The notes under the pieces: model-generated
What the model was told of the DNA's origin: nothing
The model's input: the letters and a program-made list of their open reading frames with translations, nothing else
Database searches by the model: none
Program-made: the position numbers and the translations under genes
Shown here: positions 34,877-43,783 of the stretch, piece by piece
How positions within the stretch are numbered: the stretch's first letter is position 1
Layout: each line of letters opens with the position of its first letter
Origin: an uncultured Prevotellaceae bacterium
GTDB taxonomy: Bacteria > Bacteroidota > Bacteroidia > Bacteroidales > Bacteroidaceae
DNA length: 64,000 nt
NCBI GenBank assembly: GCA_902785945.1
Contig: CADAAR010000001.1
Span: 1-64,000, forward strand
Direction of reading: 5' to 3'

Positions 34877-37234
34877 TTAAAACTCAACGGTCACTTTTCC
34901 GTTAATTTGGCGTCCTGTAAGGTAATTTGGCACGGCCCATTGGCGTGAGCTGACATCGGTGACCCAGTAGTAACTGTTGACATTGGAGATGCCGAAAAGG
35001 TTCAGGCAATCCACGCCCAACCACAAGTTTTTCACACCTTTTCCATCTTTGATGGCGCGGTAGTTCATGCCGATGTCTGCACGCTTGTAAGCAGGAGCCC
35101 TGAAGTTCTGTCGCTCGATGCCTCTGTGAGGTGCACCGAAAGGCAGTCCGTCTGCATAGGCCAGCCTTAACGTCATTCGCCAGCGGTCGGTGCCAGGAAA
35201 GTAGTCTGTGAAATGCAGGTTGATGGCCCATCGCTGGTCGGTGGGCTGAGGGAACGACACGCCGTTCATCTTCATTTGTGCTTTCATCAGCGAGAAAGTG
35301 AGCCACGAATCGGTGCCGGGCACAAATTCTCCATAGAGCTTGAGGTCGAGTCCTGCTGTATAGCCTGAAGCCAGGTTTTCGCCATAGTAGGTTACTTTTA
35401 CGTTCTGGATGTTATAAGGAATGAGGTTCGACAGCGCTTTATAATACACCTCGGTGGTGAAGCGGAAAGGACGGTCGAGCATCTTAAACCGATAGTCCAT
35501 TGCAGCAATGAACTGCAGCGAACGTTGGCTCTTGATCTTCTTGTTCAACTTGGCTACCGTGATGCCGTTTTCCGTCACCGTATCGCGCATTTCCTTGTAG
35601 AAAGGAGCCTGATAATAGAGGCCTGTGGCGAAACGGAAGGTCAGATCTTGGTTGAAGGCTGGTACAAGGGCCAATGAGGCGCGTGGCGAAACGATGGTCT
35701 CCTTGCTGAACGACCAGTTGGCGAGTCTGACACCGTAGTTGAGGGTGAAGAAGTTCTCTCCTTTGGCAAATCGGTAGGTATCCTGCACATATGCCTCAAT
35801 GCGGTGGCTCTTTACATCGTTTTTTGATGTGAGGGTATAGATCAGGTCCAGACGGTCGGCAGAATGGGGGATGGAGTAGCCGCTGGAGTCGCGCATCTCG
35901 TATTCGCGGGCCTGTTCGCTGATACGTTCCGTTTTATAGGTCACGCCAGCCTCAATGTCATGCCTTTTGGTTTTGTGTGTACCCATCAACTTGAAACTGA
36001 TTACATCGGCCGTCAGGTAGTTACGGGCATGTTCCATGTAAGTGCCTACACCCAGCTGTTCACTCGACTCTGTATCGTCGAGCCAATACTGGCCCATGAT
36101 GTCATAGGTTTCTTTCTCTTTGGTGTGGAAGGCGGATGTCAGGAATTTTATCTTGGTGGAGTCGCCAAAGTTTCGGGTGATAGAGGCGGTGCCGAATAGG
36201 GTGCGGAACACATCCTTCTCCTGACCATCGAAATAGACCTTAAACGACTTTACATCCTCCATAGTACCGAACGATGTCTCGCGGTCCTTAGGCTTAAAGT
36301 TGTAGTGATTCTCAGAGATATATCCGATGATATCCAGCGCCCATCTGCTATTTGGCGTATAGCTGATATATGTCTGATAATCAAAAAAATTAGGTCTGTA
36401 CTCTCCAGTGGTTTCGAGGGAGCCTAAGAGGTAGCGGTTGGTCTTGTAGCGCAGACCATGACTCATGGCAAACTTCTTATTGCTCATACCCAGATAACCG
36501 CTGGCACCTAACAATGAGGCAGTGGCCGTTGCCTCGAAGCGTTTAGGACGTCGATAGGTTATGTCGAGTGCTGATGACATTTTGTCGCCGTATTTCGCTT
36601 CGAATCCACCCGTGGAAAAGCCAATCTTTTCTACCATGTCGGAGTTGATGATTGACAGACCTTCCTGCTGTCCGCTTCGTACAAGTAGAGGACGGTAGAT
36701 CTCCACATTGTTTATGTAGACGGCATTCTCGTCGAAGGAACCGCCTCGCACATTATATTGTGACGACAGTTCGTTGTGTGAGGATACACCTGCCTGTTGC
36801 TGGATCAGTTCCTCAACGGCATTACCGGTGGTTGAGGGACCTTGTTTGGCGTCTTCGATGTCTAGCTGTTCTGTGCTAGTGGTCTGTCGCCGTTTTTCTG
36901 TGATGGTGACCTCGCGTAGGGCCTCCATAGGTCTCATGGCAATCTGTACCGTCAGTTTTCCCTTGGGTCTGCGGAATACGCGTTTGCGAGTGGCATAGCC
37001 AATCATGGAGAAGCGTACTTCTACGGAATCAGCACTACTGAGGCTGATTGAGAATTCACCCTGCAGGTTGGTCATGGTTACCTTACCTTGTTCTAGGCAC
37101 GACACCGTCACCAATTCCAAGGCATTGTTTTCTTCATCGATCACCTTGCCCTTCAGCGTGAAATCATCGGCACAGACAGCCAGGCTTATCATCAGCATGA
37201 CTGTCAGCAGGAGATATGTCTTCGTACGCTTCAT
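34877..37234 (-). CDS. TonB-dependent receptor with CarboxypepD_reg-like domain
   Basis: A 785-residue outer membrane receptor. A signal peptide (residues 1-22) precedes a carboxypeptidase-regulatory-like domain (FTLKGKVIDEENNALELVTV, about 24-105), a plug (VEELIQQQAGVSSHNELS, NNVEIYRPLLV) and a barrel. The ATG at 37234 gives MKRTKTYLLLTVML, a proper signal peptide; the frame extends upstream into the intergenic region. It lacks a SusD partner and resembles receptors for small ligands such as metals or cofactors more than SusC. It is divergent from the GH9-nucleotidase gene. Substrate unknown. Confidence 0.85.
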   Translation of the reverse strand: MKRTKTYLLLTVMLMISLAVCADDFTLKGKVIDEENNALELVTVSCLEQGKVTMTNLQGEFSISLSSADSVEVRFSMIGYATRKRVFRRPKGKLTVQIAMRPMEALREVTITEKRRQTTSTEQLDIEDAKQGPSTTGNAVEELIQQQAGVSSHNELSSQYNVRGGSFDENAVYINNVEIYRPLLVRSGQQEGLSIINSDMVEKIGFSTGGFEAKYGDKMSSALDITYRRPKRFEATATASLLGASGYLGMSNKKFAMSHGLRYKTNRYLLGSLETTGEYRPNFFDYQTYISYTPNSRWALDIIGYISENHYNFKPKDRETSFGTMEDVKSFKVYFDGQEKDVFRTLFGTASITRNFGDSTKIKFLTSAFHTKEKETYDIMGQYWLDDTESSEQLGVGTYMEHARNYLTADVISFKLMGTHKTKRHDIEAGVTYKTERISEQAREYEMRDSSGYSIPHSADRLDLIYTLTSKNDVKSHRIEAYVQDTYRFAKGENFFTLNYGVRLANWSFSKETIVSPRASLALVPAFNQDLTFRFATGLYYQAPFYKEMRDTVTENGITVAKLNKKIKSQRSLQFIAAMDYRFKMLDRPFRFTTEVYYKALSNLIPYNIQNVKVTYYGENLASGYTAGLDLKLYGEFVPGTDSWLTFSLMKAQMKMNGVSFPQPTDQRWAINLHFTDYFPGTDRWRMTLRLAYADGLPFGAPHRGIERQNFRAPAYKRADIGMNYRAIKDGKGVKNLWLGVDCLNLFGISNVNSYYWVTDVSSRQWAVPNYLTGRQINGKVTVEF

Positions 37235-37297
37235 CAGATATAATAACGAGATTTTCCGCTGATTTGTTGTGCTGCGGATGAAAAAGTGGGCAAAATG

Positions 37298-37329
37298 TTT
37301 GGCTTTCTCGCAAAAAGTCCGTATCTTTG
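37298..37329 (+). promoter_or_regulatory. Promoter of the GH9-nucleotidase fusion gene
   Basis: TTTG (37298-37301), 20 bases, TATCTTTG (37322-37329); ATG at 37366. Confidence 0.65.
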
Positions 37330-37365
37330 CCCGACTTATTAGCAACAACAAGAAACCAACAATTA

Positions 37366-40300
37366 ATGAATGATATGACTCAGAAGTTTCTTAAGACTGT
37401 CATCCTGCTAGCTGTCCTGATGACAGCTGCACCGGTTGCAGCTACCAAGGTTCTCGGACTCAGAGTGATTGACAAGAACTACCTCATGGTGCATTTCCGT
37501 GATGGTGAAGTGCATTATCGTGACGACGGAACAGGTCCCAGTGCCTATCTGGGTCACTCCTTTGCTGAGGGGGATGACACTCTGCTTGTGTTCGGTGAAC
37601 GGTTGAAGACTGACCGTGTGCAGCAGGCGGCTCTTTGGAAGATCAGTTCCAGCGACGATAAGGCTTTTGGTTCCGTACATCCACAACATGTGTGGCGTAA
37701 GTCGAAACCAATGAATTTCGACCATACCCTCACCGCCGTACTCGACCACTGGCTGTTCCTGCAGTTGCCAAAGGCGATGAAGCAAGGTTGTACCTATACG
37801 GTCACCATTCCCAAGGGCATCGGTACCGACGAGACCTCGCTCACCATCTGCTTCGATATCTGGAACCAGCAGTCGGAGGCTGTCCATGTGAATATCATCG
37901 GCTATCTGCCTTCCGAGCAGACACATGCCGCTGACCTCTATCAGTGGCTAGGTGATGGCGGTCAGCGTGACTACAAGGACTTTGAGGGTCGTCAGGTGTT
38001 TCTTTATAATGTGAAGACACAGGAGAAACTGAACGTTGGTACCGTGAAGTTCTGGAAGTCTGCTGCTGCCTCTGAGCAGGAGGCTGGCAAGAAAGCCCTC
38101 GTGGGTACCGACGTGTGGAACATCGATTTCCGTGGTTCTTCCTCAGGCCGCTACCGTTTGGTGGTCGAGGATGTAGGTTGTAGCATGGACTTCGATATCT
38201 CGCCCAATGTGTATTATGAGCCCTATCGCTATTCCGTACGAGGCTATTATTATATGCGTCTTGGCGAACCCAAGGATCCCGAGCATGTATGGCCCGTGCC
38301 TCGTCAACCGCAGTTCATACCCGACGAGGATCCGAAAGAATTTACCGTCTACAAGACTGACCTCACTCCATGGAGTCCTGAGTGGCGCCAGCTGCGTATG
38401 GATGTCTGGGATGAGCCGCATTTCAAGAAAGCTGAAGCTTCTGTTTTCTGGAAACACCGTCTGCCGGGCAATCCCGTTAATACCGCTGTCCGTGGTGGTC
38501 ATTCCGACGCCTTCGACTGGGACCGTCATTTGGCTCATGTCAGCAATATCTACGACATGTTGTTGCCCTGTATCCTTTCTGATGGTCGGCTCATTGATGA
38601 TAATCTCGGTATCCGTGAAAGCGGTAATGGCATTCCAGACCTGATAGACGAGGCACGTAATGAGGTGGATTTCTTCCTTTCCATCCGTGATGGTGAGGCT
38701 TATTCGCAAGGTGTTACCAATCCTTGTTCTGACTGGACGGTGATGTTCCAGGCGGGTTGCACCACGATGGCTGCCTGGGCCAATGCTGCCAACTGTGCTG
38801 TGCTCGCAGAGGCTTTCCGCCTGCAGCATAACGACTCCCTGCGTCAGTATTATACCACAGAGGCCATCAAGGCCTTCCGCTTTGCTGCCAAGCAGGAAAA
38901 CCTGCAACTCGACGACCTTCAGGACATTGGCAGCATGCAGATGCGTGGTCGTGACTTCCGTCAGTTGGCCGCTGCCTTCCTCTATAATCTTACTGGTGAT
39001 CAGGAGTGGGAGAACGTCTTTGCGGAAGAGAGCATGATCAAGTCGCCCACATCACCACTTTTCAGCAAGGGACGTCAGGGCTTCTTCGGCATCGGTGTCA
39101 CCAACCGCCATGAAGCTGACGATGTACCCTTCTGTCAGCTCTGGGCCGCTGCCGCTTACCTCACCTGTCCGCACCCTCGTCATCATGCCACTCTTTACGA
39201 CAACCTTCGTGCCAGTATCAACGCACAGGCTGAAAGTTATAACATCAGTCATATGGCGGAGCGTCCTTCGCGTCGTAGTGCCAATGACAGCCGTTGGCAG
39301 GTGTCGCAGAACCTCCAGCTGGTGATGATGGCCCACTATGTGGCCGACAACGATGCTCGGAAGCGTGAGCTTGAGCATGTCATGATGACGGAGGCAGGAT
39401 GGGCCCTAGGTCGTAACCCTGGTAACATTGTCGAGATGACGGGCTTGGGCGAGCGTCATATCACCGATTGCTACACCACAGGTCGTAATGACGGTGCGCC
39501 TGAGTGCCATCCGGGTCAGACGCCTTTCAACGGCACCGAGACCTGGTCGCCTGGCCAGAATGGTGGCGATGCGCAGGTCATCTTGAAATATTGCTATCCC
39601 GAGTGGGAGAAGGGCTGGCCTCGTCAGGAGTCCTATTTTAACCAGCGTTATTTCTGGGTTAATGGTGAGTTCACACCACGTGAGACCATGCGTGGTAAGA
39701 TGGCTCTGCTAGGCTATCTGAATGCTATTGGACAACAGCAGAAACGTATCATCGTGCTCTATGAGAACGATATGCACTGCGCTATTGACAACTACGCCAT
39801 CCTAGCTGGTCTCCGTGAGACTTTCGCCTCAGGCGACAGTACGGCTGTGGCCTTGGTTAGCTGTGGTGACTATCTGCAGGGTGGGGTGGCAGGCTCTATC
39901 TCAAAGGGTCAGTATATCGTTGACATCCTCCGTCACATGAACTATGATGCCATCGGTCTGGGCAACCATGAATTCGACTATGGTGTGCCTCGCATGAATG
40001 AACTGCTGAGTCAGGTGAATGCACCCATCGTTTGTGCCAATTTCTTCGAGGCCGGATCGCCCATACCGTTCTATGCCCCTTATGTCATCCGTCAACTTGG
40101 CGGTCGACGCGTAGCCTTCGTAGGAGCCGTCACGGGTGAGACGATGCGCTCTGAGGCCTATTCGTTTTACGACGATAACGGTCTATTACTCTATGATCTG
40201 AAACCCATGGAGGTGTCGCGCATCGTACAGCAGGCTGTCGACGAGGCCCGCAGCAATGGAGCTGATATTGTAGTGCTAATCTCGCACCTCGGTGAGCAGC

Positions 40301-41211
40301 CAGTAGCCAATACCGTCAACAGTCACGAGCTTGTGGCCCGTACGCGTGGTATTGATGTGGTCCTTGATGGCCACAGCCATTCCGTTATCGAGAGCAGTAT
40401 GGCACCCAACCTCGATGGTCGTATGATTCCCGTATCACAGACGGGTACACAGCTACAGAATATCGGTAAGCTTTCTATTTTACCTAATGGCCAGATCATC
40501 ACCCAACTCCTCCCCAATGACGGTATTTACCATCAGCCTCGTGTCAAGGCTGTGACCGATAGCATTAAGACTCTGATGAAGCAGGTGACTGAACGTGAGA
40601 TCTGTCGTAGTGACTTCGACCTGAGCATTTACGAGGCCGACGGTAAGACACGTCTGGTGCGCAGTGGTGAGGCGAACATTGGTGACCTTGTGGCTGATGC
40701 ATTCCGTATAGTGCTGAAAACGGACATCGGTTTGCAAAATGGTGGAGGCATCCGCAACTCCATTGCGAAAGGGTCTATCACCTATGGCAAGGTGCTCGAT
40801 GCGCTGCCTTTCGGCAACCTGATGATCACGCTTGAGGCCACTGGTCAACAGATTGTCGACATGCTCCAGAAGTGCGCTACTTACACGGTTGAGGACGGCA
40901 GCTTTCCACAGGTGTCGGGTCTACAGTTTAAGGTCACCGACCGTGCTGGTGTCCGTACCGTATCCGATGTTCAAGTGCTCGACGCTGCCTCTGGTCAGTA
41001 CAAGCCAATCGACCTCAAGCGTCGCTATACCATCGCTACGACGGAATACACCATCAAGGGCGGATTCTACGACACGATGAAGGCGGCCCGTGTACTCAAT
41101 ACTACATCGATGAGCTATTGCGACTGCCTGGCCGATTTCCTTGGCACCTTCAATGGCACGATGCCCCAGTCTTATGCCAAGCCTCAGGGTCGCATTACTT
41201 TCGGGAAATAA
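37366..41211 (+). CDS. Fusion of GH9-like cellulase and UshA-type 5'-nucleotidase
   Basis: A single uninterrupted frame of 1281 codons with a signal peptide (LAVLMTAAPVAA). Residues about 20-270 include a cellulase N-terminal Ig-like domain (VHVNIIGYLPSE). The (alpha/alpha)6 GH9-like domain spans about 300-785, with GGHSDAFDWD near 378 in place of the usual DAGD base motif and the conserved LGRNPGN. The usual C-terminal general-acid Glu segment is not obvious. After GQQQ a metallophosphatase begins at about 795: ENDMH, GLGNHEFDYG (about 865), ISHLG and DGHSHS (about 999), then the nucleotidase C-domain with NGGGIRNS (about 1125). Both enzymes would be periplasmic or surface exposed. The ATG at 37375 is an alternative start. 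Confidence 0.85.
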   Translation: MNDMTQKFLKTVILLAVLMTAAPVAATKVLGLRVIDKNYLMVHFRDGEVHYRDDGTGPSAYLGHSFAEGDDTLLVFGERLKTDRVQQAALWKISSSDDKAFGSVHPQHVWRKSKPMNFDHTLTAVLDHWLFLQLPKAMKQGCTYTVTIPKGIGTDETSLTICFDIWNQQSEAVHVNIIGYLPSEQTHAADLYQWLGDGGQRDYKDFEGRQVFLYNVKTQEKLNVGTVKFWKSAAASEQEAGKKALVGTDVWNIDFRGSSSGRYRLVVEDVGCSMDFDISPNVYYEPYRYSVRGYYYMRLGEPKDPEHVWPVPRQPQFIPDEDPKEFTVYKTDLTPWSPEWRQLRMDVWDEPHFKKAEASVFWKHRLPGNPVNTAVRGGHSDAFDWDRHLAHVSNIYDMLLPCILSDGRLIDDNLGIRESGNGIPDLIDEARNEVDFFLSIRDGEAYSQGVTNPCSDWTVMFQAGCTTMAAWANAANCAVLAEAFRLQHNDSLRQYYTTEAIKAFRFAAKQENLQLDDLQDIGSMQMRGRDFRQLAAAFLYNLTGDQEWENVFAEESMIKSPTSPLFSKGRQGFFGIGVTNRHEADDVPFCQLWAAAAYLTCPHPRHHATLYDNLRASINAQAESYNISHMAERPSRRSANDSRWQVSQNLQLVMMAHYVADNDARKRELEHVMMTEAGWALGRNPGNIVEMTGLGERHITDCYTTGRNDGAPECHPGQTPFNGTETWSPGQNGGDAQVILKYCYPEWEKGWPRQESYFNQRYFWVNGEFTPRETMRGKMALLGYLNAIGQQQKRIIVLYENDMHCAIDNYAILAGLRETFASGDSTAVALVSCGDYLQGGVAGSISKGQYIVDILRHMNYDAIGLGNHEFDYGVPRMNELLSQVNAPIVCANFFEAGSPIPFYAPYVIRQLGGRRVAFVGAVTGETMRSEAYSFYDDNGLLLYDLKPMEVSRIVQQAVDEARSNGADIVVLISHLGEQPVANTVNSHELVARTRGIDVVLDGHSHSVIESSMAPNLDGRMIPVSQTGTQLQNIGKLSILPNGQIITQLLPNDGIYHQPRVKAVTDSIKTLMKQVTEREICRSDFDLSIYEADGKTRLVRSGEANIGDLVADAFRIVLKTDIGLQNGGGIRNSIAKGSITYGKVLDALPFGNLMITLEATGQQIVDMLQKCATYTVEDGSFPQVSGLQFKVTDRAGVRTVSDVQVLDAASGQYKPIDLKRRYTIATTEYTIKGGFYDTMKAARVLNTTSMSYCDCLADFLGTFNGTMPQSYAKPQGRITFGK

Positions 41212-41232
41212 TGCTTTTGTTACAATAAAAAT

Positions 41233-41258
41233 AGGCCAGGGCGTTTTCCCTGGCCTTT
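41233..41258. terminator. Bidirectional terminator
   Basis: AGGCCAGGG pairs perfectly with CCCTGGCCT around CGTTTT, between the convergent GH9-nucleotidase and Spy-like genes. Confidence 0.75.
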
Positions 41259-41278
41259 CCATTTTAGAAAAGGGGCTG

Positions 41279-41854
41279 TTATTTATTTTGTTTTTGTGGT
41301 TTGGGCTGGTTTGGGAACTTTCCGTCGTGTTTGCTTTTGCCAGGAGCGTTAGGATGACCTACATTGGGTCGAGGACCTGCATTTCTCTTGCCTCGCTGAT
41401 TCATAGGACCGCGCTTGGCTAGGCGGTTCATCGATTGCTTCTCCAATTCATAGACGCGCTGAATCTGTTTGGCCGTTAGGAATTTGCTGTATTTCTGGTA
41501 ATACTCCTGACGAAGGGTAAGGACTTTCTGACTGTGGTCAAACTGGTCCTTGATAGCTTTCTCTGCCTCGGCGTCGGTCATCTCCGCCCTGTTCTTATGC
41601 ATTCCTTTTCCCTGTGGACGGAGTGCCCATACCTCTTTCTGATAGGCGCTGAAGGTCTCGATGAACTTCTGGGCCGTGGCATCGTCGAGAACAAGTTGGT
41701 GGGCAATGTGCTTGGCCTGCATCTCTGCCATCTGTTCGCGGCTCATACGTTGTTTCTTACTGGGCTGTTGGGCGTTGGCCTCTTGTGCCGATACGCCAAT
41801 GCTGAAGGCAACCATCATGATGGTCATCAGCAAAAATCTAAATACTTTCTTCAT
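41279..41854 (-). CDS. Periplasmic Spy/CpxP-like (LTxxQ) protein
   Basis: A 191-residue protein with a signal peptide (cut near VSA-QE, residue 24), a helical central part (REQMAEMQAKHIAHQLVLDD, then KYSKFLTAKQIQRVYELE, with the LTxxQ motif) and a very basic, Pro/Gly/Asn-rich tail. Spy/CpxP proteins act as periplasmic chaperones or stress sensors. It is the last gene of an ECF sigma operon, and its start overlaps the anti-sigma-like gene by 17 bases, so it is probably the operon's effector. Confidence 0.75.
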   Translation of the reverse strand: MKKVFRFLLMTIMMVAFSIGVSAQEANAQQPSKKQRMSREQMAEMQAKHIAHQLVLDDATAQKFIETFSAYQKEVWALRPQGKGMHKNRAEMTDAEAEKAIKDQFDHSQKVLTLRQEYYQKYSKFLTAKQIQRVYELEKQSMNRLAKRGPMNQRGKRNAGPRPNVGHPNAPGKSKHDGKFPNQPKPQKQNK

Positions 41855-42191
41855 TGTCTAATTCGTTTAAGTAGTTATCTAAAAATTGTTCTTCCTGATA
41901 AACCTCGAGCAGGTAATCCTGATCGTCGGTGCTGAGATTGTTGAATGCCAGTTCCACGTTTTCAAAGTCGTCGGTGGAGGTGTCGTTGCCTTGTGGCAGT
42001 GCCTTCTTGACGACAAGCAGCAGGACGATGCATGCCGCAATGGCGAGTGCCGTGCGGATGGCGATGCGGATGATGCGGGCCCTTTGGGTACACTTACTCA
42101 TTACGTTCTCCTCCAGCTCGTCGAAGAAACCGTCGGGCACGGTGTAGGGCATCTGCTTGCCAATTTTGCTGAAATCATAGTTCTGTTCCAT
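41838..42191 (-). CDS. Single-pass membrane protein, probable anti-sigma factor
   Basis: A 117-residue protein with a cytoplasmic N-terminus (YTVPDGFFDELEENVMSKC), one membrane helix (RTALAIAACIVLLLVV, about 47-62) and an acidic periplasmic tail. It has no recognised zinc-anti-sigma motif. The position directly after an ECF sigma gene (three bases) and before a periplasmic Spy-like gene suggests an anti-sigma role. The TVPDGFFDELxxxVM segment is common in small Bacteroidota proteins of such operons. Confidence 0.6.
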   Translation of the reverse strand: MEQNYDFSKIGKQMPYTVPDGFFDELEENVMSKCTQRARIIRIAIRTALAIAACIVLLLVVKKALPQGNDTSTDDFENVELAFNNLSTDDQDYLLEVYQEEQFLDNYLNELDNEESI

Positions 42192-42194
42192 ACG

Positions 42195-42737
42195 CTATGT
42201 GTCGTTTGAGTTCATATACTTGATAATTTTCTCTTTTGCGAAGTGGTAGTTCGCCTTGACAGTCGACTCTGTAGAACCTGTGACGTCTGCAATCTCCTTG
42301 TATGACAAATCATCGTAGTAGCGGAGATTGAAAGCCAGCTGCTGCTTAGTAGGCAGGGCAGTGATGGCTTTCTGCAGTTTCACGACCTCTATGTTGCCAA
42401 AGTCGAAATAGTCGTCGGCTTTCATCGTGAGAGCTACCAGAGGGGTTTCATCGAGCGACAGAGTCGACTTGCCTTGGTTCCGTGCTAACAGACGCAGGGC
42501 CTCGTTGGTTGCTATGCGGAAAATCCAGGCCTTGAACGACCCATCACCGCTGTACTGACTGAAGGAGCGGAAGATACGGAGGAATGTGTCCTGCGTCGCG
42601 TCTTGTGCATCAGCATGGCTGACCACCAGTCGGCGGATGTGCCAATAGACAGGCTCCTTGTATTTAGCCATCAGTAGCCGGAAACCCTTTTCTGTGTTCT
42701 CCCTGATCAACGGGATGATATGATTATCGTCTGTCAT
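42195..42737 (-). CDS. ECF-family RNA polymerase sigma factor
   Basis: A 180-residue sigma-70 factor of the extracytoplasmic function group. Region 2 covers about 10-80 (DAQDATQDTFLRIFRSF, GSFKAWIFRIATNEAL) and region 4 about 118-175 (LPTKQQLAFNLRYYDDLSYK, STVKANYHFAKEKI). It is the first gene of a three-gene stress-type operon. A TTCCGA-AAG-TCGGAA inverted repeat lies 15 bases upstream, a possible operator or self-regulated promoter part. Confidence 0.9.
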   Translation of the reverse strand: MTDDNHIIPLIRENTEKGFRLLMAKYKEPVYWHIRRLVVSHADAQDATQDTFLRIFRSFSQYSGDGSFKAWIFRIATNEALRLLARNQGKSTLSLDETPLVALTMKADDYFDFGNIEVVKLQKAITALPTKQQLAFNLRYYDDLSYKEIADVTGSTESTVKANYHFAKEKIIKYMNSNDT

Positions 42738-42751
42738 CTATTAATATGACC

Positions 42752-42766
42752 TTCCGAAAGTCGGAA
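42752..42766. promoter_or_regulatory. Inverted repeat upstream of the ECF sigma gene
   Basis: TTCCGA, three bases, TCGGAA: a perfect six-base inverted repeat 15 bases before the sigma start codon. No TAnnTTTG lies next to it, consistent with a different sigma factor or a repressor site. Confidence 0.4.
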
Positions 42767-42801
42767 AGTTAAAAGCAAGGGCAAAGAAAAGTTATTTTAT
42801 G

Positions 42802-42841
42802 ACGAAACTGCAAAGAGTTTCGTGGATTTTTTGTACCTTTG
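42802..42841 (+). promoter_or_regulatory. map promoter with palindrome over its -33 region
   Basis: TACCTTTG (42834-42841) is preceded by ACGAAACT...AGTTTCGT (42802-42823), an eight-base inverted repeat with a six-base centre. It covers the place of the missing -33 TTTG. Confidence 0.45.
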
Positions 42842-42872
42842 CACCCGCTTATAAATATAATAAGGTAATAGA

Positions 42873-43757
42873 ATGGCTTTCAGAAATCAAAAGAGACGCT
42901 GGCACTGCCTACCGGGTGTTCCACCTACGGAGATGGATAAGACCATCATGTATTGGGAGAACAAAGGTAAGGAAGTACCGACGCGTGACTTGATAAAGAC
43001 ACCGGAACAGATAGAAGGCATCCGTAGGGCAGGTGTTGTGAATACAGGTGTGCTCGACGCGGTTGCAGCAGCTATTCATAAAGGGATGAATACATTGGAG
43101 ATTGACCAGATCTGCCGTAAGTATTGCGAGGAGCATCACGCCATACCGGCCTGTCTGAACTATGGCGGTGACGAGGATACACAGCCCTTCCCGATGTCGG
43201 TGTGTACCAGTATCAACGAGGTTGTGTGTCATGGTGTGCCCAAAGAAGAAGATGTGCTCGAGGAGGGTGATATCATCAATGTGGACTTTACCACCATTCT
43301 TGACGGTTATTACGCTGATGCCAGTCGTATGTTCATCATCGGAAAGACATCGCCAGAAAAAGAACAATTGGTACGTGTGGCCAGGGAATGTCTCGAAATC
43401 GGTATGGAGGCCGCCAAACCCTATTCGTTTGTGGGCGATATCGGTCATGCGATAGAGAAGCATTGCAAGAAATACCATTATGGTGTGGTAAGAGATCTGG
43501 CTGGTCATGGCGTGGGGCTGCATTTCCACGAGGAACCCGACGTGAACCACTACGGTCATCGCGGTACGGGTATGTTGCTTGTGCCGGGTATGGTGTTTAC
43601 CATCGAACCGATGATCAATATGGGCACCTATGAAGTGTTTATCGATGCTGATGATCCCTATGGTTGGGAAGTTATTTCAGCCGATGAACAACCGAGTGCA
43701 CAGTGGGAGCATACGTTGTTGATGACGGAACATGGCGTGGAGATACTGACGTATTAG
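42873..43757 (+). CDS. map: Type I methionine aminopeptidase with N-terminal extension
   Basis: A 294-residue enzyme that removes the initiator methionine. The metal ligands are visible: VDFTTILDGYYADASR (two Asp), AGHGVGLHFHEEP (His), FTIEPM (Glu) and QWEHT (Glu). About 40 residues before the catalytic core (MAFRNQKRRWHCLPGVPPTE) are more than the minimal type Ia enzyme has. The ATG at 42873 is the only good start after the promoter. Its TAG stop abuts the heptamer array that begins tsaD. Confidence 0.92.
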   Translation: MAFRNQKRRWHCLPGVPPTEMDKTIMYWENKGKEVPTRDLIKTPEQIEGIRRAGVVNTGVLDAVAAAIHKGMNTLEIDQICRKYCEEHHAIPACLNYGGDEDTQPFPMSVCTSINEVVCHGVPKEEDVLEEGDIINVDFTTILDGYYADASRMFIIGKTSPEKEQLVRVARECLEIGMEAAKPYSFVGDIGHAIEKHCKKYHYGVVRDLAGHGVGLHFHEEPDVNHYGHRGTGMLLVPGMVFTIEPMINMGTYEVFIDADDPYGWEVISADEQPSAQWEHTLLMTEHGVEILTY

Positions 43758-43783
43758 TGAATAGTGATTAGTGAAAAGTGAAT
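43756..43783. repeat. Heptamer array that contains the tsaD start codon
   Basis: AGTGAAT, AGTGATT, AGTGAAA, AGTGAAT. The GTG of the last unit (43778-43780) is the only start codon that gives a normal TsaD N-terminus. Confidence 0.8.

Noticed and set aside
37366..41211. GH9-nucleotidase fusion as a missed stop or frameshift artefact
   Set aside because: The frame is continuous and both halves keep family motifs in the same frame; an artefact would normally break the frame. Independent strain comparison would still be useful.
43756..43783. Heptamer array as a CRISPR or a transcription-factor site cluster
   Set aside because: Units are directly adjacent with no spacers, and the same arrays lie inside coding sequences, which does not fit a plain operator.
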